A program made the position numbers and the translations under genes. A stretch of 5,494 nucleotides of DNA from Candidatus Scatousia excrementipullorum (GTDB taxonomy: Bacteria; Cyanobacteriota; Vampirovibrionia; Gastranaerophilales; Gastranaerophilaceae): assembly GCA_017694215.1 (NCBI GenBank), contig JADIND010000156.1, forward strand, positions 1 through 5,494. The letters are read 5' to 3'. Position 1 is the stretch's first letter. Each line of letters begins with the position of its first letter. Below, one piece after another: positions 1 to 5,494 of this stretch. Below the pieces are notes generated by a model that saw nothing but the letters and a program-made list of their open reading frames with translations, made no database searches and was not told the origin of the DNA.

Positions 1-3
1 CAT
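1..3 (-). CDS. Start codon of a minus-strand gene cut by the left edge
   Basis: An ATG read on the minus strand occupies the first three bases. It is preceded by a good Shine-Dalgarno sequence (AAGGAGA, minus strand, bases 17 to 11) with an 8-nt gap after GGAG, and by a strong promoter-like sequence further upstream. These signals together suggest a real gene running leftward out of the window. No coding sequence beyond the start codon is visible, so its product cannot be identified. In Bacillota, era or cdd often follows ybeY-dgkA, but nothing here tests that. Confidence 0.55.
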
Positions 4-10
4 TATTTAC

Positions 11-17
11 TCTCCTT
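11..17 (-). promoter_or_regulatory. Ribosome binding site of the cut-off left-edge gene
   Basis: The minus strand reads AAGGAGA here, a near-perfect match to the anti-Shine-Dalgarno complement. It lies 8 nt (counted from the GGAG core) before the ATG at bases 3 to 1. It is the main evidence that this ATG is a true start. Confidence 0.65.
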
Positions 18-35
18 TTATTAACATCTCTTTTT

Positions 36-64
36 AGTATAACAAATGCCCTTAATTTTATCAA
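36..64 (-). promoter_or_regulatory. Sigma-70/SigA-type promoter with extended -10
   Basis: On the minus strand there is a -35 box TTGATA (bases 64 to 59), a 17-nt spacer (58 to 42) and a -10 box TATACT (41 to 36). The -10 is preceded by TG one base away (TGTTATACT), the extended -10 pattern. Transcription would start near base 29-30, giving a leader of about 27 nt before the ATG at base 3. It lies wholly in the gap after dgkA, so the left-edge gene can be transcribed independently of the upstream cluster. I see no hairpin plus U-tract between dgkA and this promoter, so read-through from dgkA is also possible. Confidence 0.7.
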
Positions 65-78
65 CATTTGAGACATAT

Positions 79-456
79 TTAAATTAATAAATCAATCACC
101 ACCGGCACAAAAATAAGACAACCAATAACAATCGCCACGATTGTCACAAACATCACCGCCCCTGCCGAAATATCCTTCGCCATACCAACAAGTTTTGAAT
201 ACCTGTTATGAAAAACAGCATCCAGCGAAAATTCAATAGCAGAATTTATCATCTCCATAGAAACAACCATTGCTATTGTCAAAAGCAAAATACAAAACTT
301 CGTAACACTTAATTCCAAAAGCATCCCGAGAAGCAATACAAAAATTGCACATATCAAATGAACTCTTATATTACGCTCGCTGCGTACAGCAAGCCGCATT
401 CCCTTCCTTGCGTTTTTGAATGTGTTTCTGAAACCCTGTGCTTTAAACTTGCTCAT
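79..456 (-). CDS. dgkA: Small membrane lipid kinase, DgkA family (undecaprenol/diacylglycerol kinase)
   Basis: This 125-residue protein matches the DgkA family in size and layout. It has a basic amphipathic N-terminus (residues 1-31) and three membrane segments at about 32-49, 52-70 and 97-122. The signature is intact: E68, N71, S72, E75 and D79 in EMINSAIEFSLD, then K94-D95 and GAV (99-101). In the E. coli enzyme the matching Glu/Asn residues form the active site and bind Mg-ATP. Members act at the inner face of the cytoplasmic membrane. Gram-positive-type homologues mostly phosphorylate undecaprenol to undecaprenyl phosphate, the carrier for cell-wall and polysaccharide precursors, whereas the E. 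coli type prefers diacylglycerol. Substrate cannot be read from sequence alone. The start codon overlaps the end of ybeY by 14 nt, and AGGG lies 4 nt before the ATG, so translation is probably coupled to ybeY. Confidence 0.93.
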   Translation of the reverse strand: MSKFKAQGFRNTFKNARKGMRLAVRSERNIRVHLICAIFVLLLGMLLELSVTKFCILLLTIAMVVSMEMINSAIEFSLDAVFHNRYSKLVGMAKDISAGAVMFVTIVAIVIGCLIFVPVVIDLLI

Positions 457-970
457 TTATCCCTATACTTTCCAACGCTTTATTCTGCATTCCGACAATA
501 AAATTATAATCCTCCATTGTCTGATGGTCAAATCCTAATAAATGCAAAATACCATGACTTATCAAAAATGATAATTCATATTCAAAAGAATGCTCTTTCT
601 TCGCAGCTTCTTCTTTTATCTTATCCAACGCAAGAAAAATTTCACCGAGGTTCACATCACCGTCAAAAATAAACCGCTCCCCCGGCGGAGTATCCGCGAA
701 AATTGCAAATGTAATAATATCCGCCGGATAATCTTTTCCCCTGTACTCACGATTAATTTCATGAGTCTTTACACTGTCACAGTATACAAAATCAAATGTT
801 ATTGAATCATATTCAACATCATAAAGACAGCATTCCCGTGCAATTTCCGGCTGCTTCAGATAAAACTTTAACAGTTTCTTAGCAGTTTGGACAAACCTTT
901 TTTCGTCAAGCTCCTGTTTTTCATAAATATTTTCGCTAAAGACATTTAATTTTAAGGGCTTTTTATTCAT
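443..970 (-). CDS. ybeY: Endoribonuclease YbeY, rRNA maturation factor
   Basis: This 175-residue protein belongs to the YbeY (UPF0054) family of single-strand endoribonucleases that act in 16S rRNA 3'-end maturation and ribosome quality control in the cytoplasm. The zinc-binding signature HGILHLLGFDH is complete, with H139, H143 and H149 as the expected metal ligands. The upstream conserved block INREYRGKDYPADIITF (72-88) and GDVNLGEIFLA (104-114) are also present. The family's usual TDVLSFP is here ADIITFA, a mild divergence. I chose the ATG at 970 because it overlaps the pgpH stop by 8 nt (ATGAATAA), a typical coupled junction, and gives near-normal family length. An in-frame ATG at 1009 would add 13 residues and overlap pgpH by 47 nt. 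A possible weak ribosome binding site (GAGGG, bases 986 to 982) lies 11 nt upstream, inside pgpH. Confidence 0.95.
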   Translation of the reverse strand: MNKKPLKLNVFSENIYEKQELDEKRFVQTAKKLLKFYLKQPEIARECCLYDVEYDSITFDFVYCDSVKTHEINREYRGKDYPADIITFAIFADTPPGERFIFDGDVNLGEIFLALDKIKEEAAKKEHSFEYELSFLISHGILHLLGFDHQTMEDYNFIVGMQNKALESIGINEQV

Positions 971-3167
971 TTTTATTCTTGCCCTCATCAGGAGAATGTT
1001 TATCTTCAAGCTGCTTTATCTTATTTTCCAGATCTTCATCCAGAAGTTTCGACGGCATAGCTATTTTGTTCTTTCTCAATTCTTCTTCAATATTTTCCTG
1101 ATATTTAATTCTGTTGTGCTGCATACCACGTAGAATTCTGCTGAATGTTGCCGCTATAACTTTAATATCATGCAGAGTCAGAGGACTGTCCGCAAGCTGT
1201 CCGTCATTAAGACGTTCGACTATAATTTTATCAATAATTTTTTCAATTTCTTCCGATGACGGATTTTTCAATGATCGAACCGCAGATTCAACGGCATCAG
1301 CAATCATTAAAATAGCAGTTTCTTTCATATTCGGCTTAGGACCGGTATAGCGGAACTGTTCTTCTTTAACATTTTCTGCACCCTCTTCCTGAACAGCCTG
1401 ATTATAGAAGTATTTTGCAAGCCCTTCTCCATGGTGCTGGAGAATAAAATTATTGATTATTGCAGGCAAACCATATTCCTTTGCAAGTTCAACACCGTCT
1501 TTCGGGTGTGCTGTTATAACCATTTTGCTTAATCGCGGATTCAGTTTTGTATGTGGATTTTCTATCCCGAAATAAGACTGATTTTCCACAAAGAAAAGCG
1601 GACGTTTAAGCTTTCCGATATCATGGTAAAAAGCCCCGACGCGTGCAAGTATAGGATTAGCCCCTATAGCTTCCGCCGCAGCTTCACTGAGATTTGAAAC
1701 CATCAGACTGTGATGATAAGTTCCCGGAGCCTCAAACTGCAAACGTTTCAAAAGCGGCTGATTGTGGTCTGCAAGCTCCGCAAGACCATACGGCGTAATA
1801 ATTTTAAACAAACTTTCAAATAACGGCAAAGTACCCAGTGCAATCATAGAGCTGACAATACCGTTTAGAATTATAAATACACTGTTCTTAAATATCAAAA
1901 CATTATTAACATCAATCAGACAGCGTTCCAGTAAATATATTGCAAGAACAATAATAACACCGGTCAATGAAATTAAAAAACCTGCTTTTATAAGGTCAAA
2001 TCTGCGGGAATAACGGATTTGGGAAATCGTCACCATAGTCACAAGACTCAAAAGAGTAAAAGTAACCAAAAATTGAGCCGGATACTGCATTCCGACAGTT
2101 AATACCGTTAATAATACACAAATTGCAGCAAATGCAACTCTCGGATTGGTAAATATTGCCAGCAGTACAACATATGCTGGTATCGGCAGTACATACGGAG
2201 AAAATCCCGTCGGGATGACAACTGCAATCCCTGCAAGAAGCATGGATAAAACTGCCATCAATGAAAGATATTTCGATTCCAGAAACTGCTTTTCAAAATA
2301 TTTCATATAATTTATGAAAATCAAAGTTGCAAGGAAAACAAGTACATAAATAGCAACAAGCCCCTGCCAGTTAAGTTCATAGACATTATAACCGGCCTGT
2401 CTTAAGGCATCACGTTTCAATCTGGTAACAGGCTCTCCTTCAAACAGAATTTTGTCACCTTTCTGGAAGGTTATTTCATAAGGCTTTACGGAATTTTCCG
2501 CATTTTTACGTGCAATCTCGGTCGCAAATTCATCTACAACGAGATTCGGAACTATAATCTGGCTCAAAAGAGCTTCGATAATAGAAATCTGTCGTCTTGA
2601 AACATTTGATACAAGATTATTTAAAATAATATTATCTATATTATTACGCTCAAAATCTTTCTCCGTTATGCCTTTTCCGAGAATATTCTGAAGTGTAAGA
2701 GCTGATTTTTCAAAAACCTCACGCAAATCCTGATCTTCTGATTTTAACAGAAAACTTATTACAAAGTCTTTTTTGGTATTATCTGTCATATCGAAAAGCA
2801 GAGATAACTCTTCCATTTTTACAGAAACTTCAATTTCTTTTCTGCGTATCTGCCAGATGGAATTTTCAAGTGTTTCTAGATTATTTTTAATAAAATCATC
2901 TTCTGCCGGAGTCAGGATAGGATCAACTTTCTGAGCAACTTCTTTCCTGTGCTGCTCCGTACGTTTTACATCAACTACAGTAAGCGTTTTCTGTGCAATT
3001 ACATCTTTTTTACTAATACCGTTTTCTATAATTCCCTGAAAGAAAAAATTCTGAGAGGCAATTATAGCCGTTAAAATAAATGTAAAGATAATAAAACCGA
3101 GAGTTTTAAACGCTTTTACCGAAAAAAACATATCTCTGATTTTAGTAGCCAATATTAATTTATTCAT
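963..3167 (-). CDS. pgpH: 7TM-HD family cyclic-di-AMP phosphodiesterase, PgpH type
   Basis: This 734-residue membrane protein has the full architecture of the PgpH/YqfF family. An N-terminal membrane anchor (about 22-42) is followed by an extracytoplasmic 7TMR-HDED domain (about 45-265). A bundle of about seven membrane helices spans 268-450, and a cytoplasmic HD hydrolase domain spans 475-690. The metal-binding set looks complete: H485-H486 in GTYHHS, H515-D516 in YHDIGK, H554 in ITAHP, H578-H579 in LQHHGEG, and D624 in IADAVES. PgpH enzymes cleave cyclic-di-AMP to pApA and so influence osmotic balance and cell-wall stress responses. A charged, probably helical tail follows (700-734). The ATG at 3167 has only a weak GGGAA ribosome binding site. 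An in-frame ATG at 3131 would still keep the first membrane helix. The gene lies 45 nt after the GT2 gene and overlaps ybeY by 8 nt. Older annotations call this family simply HDIG-domain protein. Confidence 0.94.
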   Translation of the reverse strand: MNKLILATKIRDMFFSVKAFKTLGFIIFTFILTAIIASQNFFFQGIIENGISKKDVIAQKTLTVVDVKRTEQHRKEVAQKVDPILTPAEDDFIKNNLETLENSIWQIRRKEIEVSVKMEELSLLFDMTDNTKKDFVISFLLKSEDQDLREVFEKSALTLQNILGKGITEKDFERNNIDNIILNNLVSNVSRRQISIIEALLSQIIVPNLVVDEFATEIARKNAENSVKPYEITFQKGDKILFEGEPVTRLKRDALRQAGYNVYELNWQGLVAIYVLVFLATLIFINYMKYFEKQFLESKYLSLMAVLSMLLAGIAVVIPTGFSPYVLPIPAYVVLLAIFTNPRVAFAAICVLLTVLTVGMQYPAQFLVTFTLLSLVTMVTISQIRYSRRFDLIKAGFLISLTGVIIVLAIYLLERCLIDVNNVLIFKNSVFIILNGIVSSMIALGTLPLFESLFKIITPYGLAELADHNQPLLKRLQFEAPGTYHHSLMVSNLSEAAAEAIGANPILARVGAFYHDIGKLKRPLFFVENQSYFGIENPHTKLNPRLSKMVITAHPKDGVELAKEYGLPAIINNFILQHHGEGLAKYFYNQAVQEEGAENVKEEQFRYTGPKPNMKETAILMIADAVESAVRSLKNPSSEEIEKIIDKIIVERLNDGQLADSPLTLHDIKVIAATFSRILRGMQHNRIKYQENIEEELRKNKIAMPSKLLDEDLENKIKQLEDKHSPDEGKNKNE

Positions 3168-3184
3168 ATAATAAGTTCCCGTTA

Positions 3185-3195
3185 TTACATTGTAA
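3185..3195. repeat. 11-bp palindrome in the GT2-pgpH gap
   Basis: TTACATTGTAA is a perfect 5-bp inverted repeat around one central base, 18 nt before the pgpH start codon. It is too tight to form an RNA hairpin, so if functional it would be a protein-binding site. In DNA this AT-rich, a short palindrome may be chance. I found no convincing -35/-10 pair around it. The 45-nt gap also has no terminator, so pgpH is probably co-transcribed with the GT2 gene. Confidence 0.3.
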
Positions 3196-3212
3196 CTATA
3201 TTATTTTATAAC

Positions 3213-4160
3213 TTATGATTTATTTTTCAAGTCTGCTTTTTTAATCCTGCTTTGAACATCTTCAAGAAGCTTACGGTTAATGGAAATCAGTTCCGATAAA
3301 ACAGCAATCAAACAAATCTGAACACCTGTCAGCAATAGAACTGCTGCCAGAATAAGCGATTGAACATGTCCCTGTCCGTTTCCAGCAATAAAAAAGTATA
3401 AAAACCTTCCGCCCAAAAGCATGCCCGCAAAAAGGAATAAACTTCCGATAATAGTAAAAAAGCGGAACGGTCTGTAAACAATGAACATTCTAAGCATAGT
3501 AAAAATAGAACGTCTGATATAAACAAACATATTAGAAAACAATCTGGATTTTCTCATTTCTGGATTAACACTGATATCAACGTTTTCAATAGTTAACCCC
3601 TTTGCCTTCGCCTGAATAATTGTTTCAAGTGTATAGGTATAATTATCAAAAACATTCATCTGTATAGCCGCAGCTTTTGAAAAAGCTCTGAATCCGCTTG
3701 GTGCATCCTTCACTGACGTTGAACTTACCAGCCTCATAACTCCCGAACCCAGATTTTGCAAAACTTTCTTCATAAAAGAAAAATGCTTAATTTCATTGAC
3801 CGGTCTGGAACCTATTACCATATCCGCACGGTTAGAAAGAATCGGCTCAATAAGTTTTTTTATATCATCGGCATTGTACTGATTATCAGCATCTGTATTA
3901 ACAATAATATCCGCCCCAATCTCAAGAGCTTTATTCAGTCCTGCAACAAAAGCCTTTGCCAAGCCTTTATTTTTCGGGAAAGAAACAAAACTTTTGACCC
4001 CGAGGCTCTTTGCAACCTCTACTGTTTTATCTTTTGAACCGTCATCTATTATTAGTATTTCTATTTCATCAATCCCGTCTATCTGTTCCGGCAGTGCTTT
4101 CAACGTCACCGGCAGTGACTTTTCTTCATTTAAACATGGAATTTGAATAACCAGTTTCAT
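3213..4160 (-). CDS. Family 2 glycosyltransferase with two C-terminal membrane helices (polyprenyl-phosphate sugar transferase type)
   Basis: This 315-residue protein has a GT-A catalytic domain of the GT2 family. It shows IPCLNEE (7-13), IIDDGSKDKT (37-46), the DxD metal/nucleotide-sugar motif at D90-A91-D92 followed by NQY, IGSR (116-119) and the acceptor-side motif DAPSGFRAFS (152-161). Two hydrophobic helices at about 233-257 and 267-292 place it at the membrane with the active site in the cytoplasm. This layout is shared with dolichyl/polyprenyl-phosphate sugar synthases such as DPM1-like and GtrB-like enzymes, which make polyprenyl-phosphate-hexose from a nucleotide sugar. The donor sugar cannot be told. 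The ATG at 4160 is chosen because GGAG lies 6 nt upstream and the conserved domain begins at residue 3. An in-frame ATG at 4382 would add 74 residues without family character and read antisense into the GT39 gene. It is the first gene of the minus-strand cluster. Confidence 0.9.
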   Translation of the reverse strand: MKLVIQIPCLNEEKSLPVTLKALPEQIDGIDEIEILIIDDGSKDKTVEVAKSLGVKSFVSFPKNKGLAKAFVAGLNKALEIGADIIVNTDADNQYNADDIKKLIEPILSNRADMVIGSRPVNEIKHFSFMKKVLQNLGSGVMRLVSSTSVKDAPSGFRAFSKAAAIQMNVFDNYTYTLETIIQAKAKGLTIENVDISVNPEMRKSRLFSNMFVYIRRSIFTMLRMFIVYRPFRFFTIIGSLFLFAGMLLGGRFLYFFIAGNGQGHVQSLILAAVLLLTGVQICLIAVLSELISINRKLLEDVQSRIKKADLKNKS

Positions 4161-4166
4161 AAAGTT

Positions 4167-4170
4167 CTCC
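4167..4170 (-). promoter_or_regulatory. Ribosome binding site of the GT2 gene
   Basis: The minus strand reads GGAG (continuing GGAGAAC) 6 nt before the ATG at 4160. This site decides the start, since the longer open frame reaching to 4382 has no support upstream. Confidence 0.75.
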
Positions 4171-4182
4171 GTAATTTTTTTT

Positions 4183-4211
4183 ATTATATAATTAAAATAT
4201 AATATTGACAA
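4183..4211 (-). promoter_or_regulatory. Near-consensus SigA/sigma-70 promoter for the minus-strand cluster
   Basis: The minus strand carries -35 TTGTCA (4211 to 4206), a spacer of exactly 17 nt (4205 to 4189) and a perfect -10 TATAAT (4188 to 4183). The expected transcription start falls near 4175-4177, inside a run of eight A (4182 to 4175). This gives a very short leader of about 16 nt that contains the GGAG site. It should drive the GT2 gene, and with no terminator visible in the 45-nt gap after it, probably pgpH, ybeY and dgkA as well. Confidence 0.75.
4198..4203 (+). promoter_or_regulatory. Candidate -10 box for the plus-strand GT39 gene
   Basis: TATAAT on the plus strand lies 10 nt before the GGAGGT ribosome binding site. 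The position 17 nt upstream is a T-run (TTTTTT) rather than a good -35. A second TATAAT at 4187-4192 also has a weak -35. Because the stretch is almost pure A+T, such matches are expected by chance. Some promoter must lie here or further upstream within the GT2 gene. Confidence 0.35.
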
Positions 4212-4213
4212 AT

Positions 4214-4219
4214 GGAGGT
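4214..4219 (+). promoter_or_regulatory. Ribosome binding site setting the TTG start of the GT39 gene
   Basis: GGAGGT is a perfect Shine-Dalgarno core with 5 nt between it and the TTG at 4225. The two nearby ATGs (4212 and 4220) are in other frames and stop after 3 and 6 codons. No in-frame ATG lies between the upstream in-frame stop at 4189-4191 and the TTG. Confidence 0.75.
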
Positions 4220-4224
4220 ATGAT

Positions 4225-5494
4225 TTGGGGATTATTTTAATTACGGTTGCAGGGTTAATATTACGGCTGATATGCATTGATAAGGCGGAAGGCCTGTGGA
4301 ATGACGAATATGTGTCATGGGTTATAGCTTCACAACCTTTTACAAAAGGTTTTATGGAAGGAATTTTATCACAATGCCACATGCCGTTTTATTATTTATA
4401 TTTAAAATGCTTTATGAAATTTTTCGGACAAAGCGACTTACTTTTAAGGCTGACATCTGTTTTTGCCGGAGTTCTGTCAATTATAGCAATGTATTTTACA
4501 GGACTTGTTAAAGATAAAAAAACAGCACTAATTGCATCAGGATTTACTGCTATAAGCGGATTTTTAATATATTATTCACAGGAAGTACGAATTTATTCCG
4601 TACTTTTTTTGTTTTCGACACTATCTCTGATGTATACGCTGAAGACCGTCAAAAACCCGTCAAAAACTAATATTGCAGGACTGGTGCTTTCTGATTTTCT
4701 TATTCTGTTTACTCATACAATAGGTTTTGTTTATGTATTTTTCAATCTTTTGTATGTAAGTATTGCACTGTTTAAACAATTTAAAAAAGGGATTATTGCA
4801 CTCTGGAGTTCTATGGCAATACTAGGTTTGATACTTTCCCCGTTTGTTATAAAAATCTTATCAACACAATCTTTTTCACAGTGGTGGGGTAGTTTCTCCG
4901 TTTCAAAAATAGGATTCTTATTTACGGATTATTTTTCACCGTATCTGACAAACCTTGTAAATGCTCCGGATAAATTTTTCTATCAGGTAAGTTTAGGATT
5001 TATTCTTTTCTGCCTGATACCGGCAATTATAGCTCTTATTTGGCTTGTAAAATCAATGATTAATGAAATACAAAACAGATACCTTTTCGGTATTTGCATC
5101 TGTGTAATTCTCACATTAACCATTGCTGCACTCTGCGGAAAACTCGTATTCATTACAAAATATTCAATGGAAATTTATCCGATTTTAATTTTTATGATTG
5201 CCTACGGAGCCGGAAGCTTTAATAATAAAATACTAAAATATTCACTCATTATCATATACAGTATTCTTATGGTCGGTTACAATTTTATAAGTCCTGTTGC
5301 AGCTCCACGTATAAAAAGAGCACAGGGACATAAAATCGTAGCGGACTTAATAGAACATGCAAAATTAAATAAAGGTGATTACATTATTCTCCAGTATTAT
5401 CCGAAATCACGATTTGAAAAATATGTAAACTTTTCTGACTATAACGTAATTTCAATAGATAAAGGGAATTTCCCAGAATATTTATCAGCAAACA
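4225..5494 (+). CDS. Family 39 (GT-C) membrane glycosyltransferase, 3' end outside the window
   Basis: An open frame starts at TTG 4225 and runs without a stop to the right edge, giving 423 visible residues. It is a polytopic protein with hydrophobic segments at about 2-18, 72-94, 99-117, 124-140, 150-183, 190-212, 255-276, 287-303, 317-330 and 336-356, followed by a soluble C-terminal part. GT39 marks are visible: an acidic pair with following serine, D27-E28-x-x-S31, in the first extracytoplasmic loop; HMPFYYLYL (52-60) in place of the usual HPPLYY; SQEVRIYS (118-125); T163-H164; and KYSMEIYP (312-319). GT39/PMT_2/ArnT-like enzymes take a sugar from a polyprenyl-phosphate donor and transfer it outside the cytoplasmic membrane to lipid, protein or glycan acceptors. 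The acceptor is unknown. It is divergent from the GT2 gene, which may make its donor. Family assignment rests on motifs and topology, not on a search. Confidence 0.85.
   Translation, partial: MGIILITVAGLILRLICIDKAEGLWNDEYVSWVIASQPFTKGFMEGILSQCHMPFYYLYLKCFMKFFGQSDLLLRLTSVFAGVLSIIAMYFTGLVKDKKTALIASGFTAISGFLIYYSQEVRIYSVLFLFSTLSLMYTLKTVKNPSKTNIAGLVLSDFLILFTHTIGFVYVFFNLLYVSIALFKQFKKGIIALWSSMAILGLILSPFVIKILSTQSFSQWWGSFSVSKIGFLFTDYFSPYLTNLVNAPDKFFYQVSLGFILFCLIPAIIALIWLVKSMINEIQNRYLFGICICVILTLTIAALCGKLVFITKYSMEIYPILIFMIAYGAGSFNNKILKYSLIIIYSILMVGYNFISPVAAPRIKRAQGHKIVADLIEHAKLNKGDYIILQYYPKSRFEKYVNFSDYNVISIDKGNFPEYLSAN

Noticed and set aside
4..78. Intrinsic terminator between dgkA and the left-edge gene
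   Set aside because: No GC-rich stem followed by a U-tract is present on the minus strand in this gap.
971..1009. Longer ybeY starting at ATG 1009
   Set aside because: It would overlap pgpH by 47 nt and add 13 residues without family similarity. The ATG at 970 forms a typical short stop-start overlap.
590..2013. Plus-strand open frames at 590-805, 1114-1350 and 1762-2013
   Set aside because: They lie antisense inside ybeY and pgpH, show no recognisable domain or convincing ribosome site, and are of a length expected by chance opposite real genes.
4205..4233. Plus-strand TTGACA at 4205-4210 as a -35 for the GT39 gene
   Set aside because: A -10 at the right spacing would fall at about 4228-4233 (GGGATT), which is not a -10 and lies after the start codon. 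The hexamer is better explained as part of the minus-strand -35 on the other strand.
4161..4382. Extension of the GT2 gene upstream to an ATG at 4382, adding 74 residues
   Set aside because: The added part has no family character, lies antisense over the GT39 gene, and bypasses both the near-consensus promoter and the GGAG site just before the ATG at 4160.
3329..4511. Open frames at 3329-3526 (minus), 3756-4037 (plus) and 4317-4511 (plus)
   Set aside because: They are out-of-frame shadows of the GT2 and GT39 genes. Their cysteine- and phenylalanine-rich translations match no family I know.

Overview
The window is AT-rich (roughly two thirds A+T by eye) and densely coded bacterial DNA, built from two divergent transcription units. 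A run of four minus-strand genes fills most of it. In transcription order these are a membrane-anchored family 2 glycosyltransferase, a PgpH-type 7TM-HD cyclic-di-AMP phosphodiesterase, the rRNA-maturation endoribonuclease YbeY, and a small DgkA-family lipid kinase of the undecaprenol/diacylglycerol type. A fifth minus-strand gene begins at the left edge, but only its start codon and ribosome binding site are visible. On the plus strand, from 4225 to the right edge, there is a long 5' portion of a polytopic family 39 (GT-C) glycosyltransferase that starts with TTG.

The order pgpH-ybeY-dgkA is a housekeeping arrangement well known from Bacillota, where era and cdd often follow. The PgpH sequence also looks Bacillota-like. 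Other AT-rich lineages, such as gut Melainabacteria-type bacteria, cannot be excluded from this window alone. All frames read with the standard bacterial code. I see no tRNA, rRNA, CRISPR array, insertion sequence or phage gene.

Layout: 1-3 start codon of a cut-off minus-strand gene; 4-78 intergenic with a strong-looking extended -10 promoter; 79-456 dgkA; 443-970 ybeY (14-nt overlap with dgkA); 963-3167 pgpH (8-nt overlap with ybeY); 3168-3212 a 45-nt gap with a small palindrome; 3213-4160 GT2 glycosyltransferase; 4161-4224 a 64-nt divergent control region; 4225 to >5494 GT39 glycosyltransferase.

Functionally, the pgpH-ybeY-dgkA part joins second-messenger turnover, ribosome/RNA quality control and recycling of lipid carrier. 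The two glycosyltransferases around the divergent promoter fit a two-step scheme. The GT2 enzyme would load a sugar onto a polyprenyl phosphate at the cytoplasmic face, and the GT39 enzyme would transfer it from that lipid outside the membrane. The kinase, if it acts on undecaprenol, could supply the lipid phosphate. This link is inference from family knowledge and gene order. The most useful observations are the TTG-started GT39 gene, the compact divergent promoter (a near-consensus minus-strand promoter whose -35 almost touches the GT39 ribosome binding site), and the possible lipid-carrier theme of the locus. I do not see a clearly novel multi-gene system.
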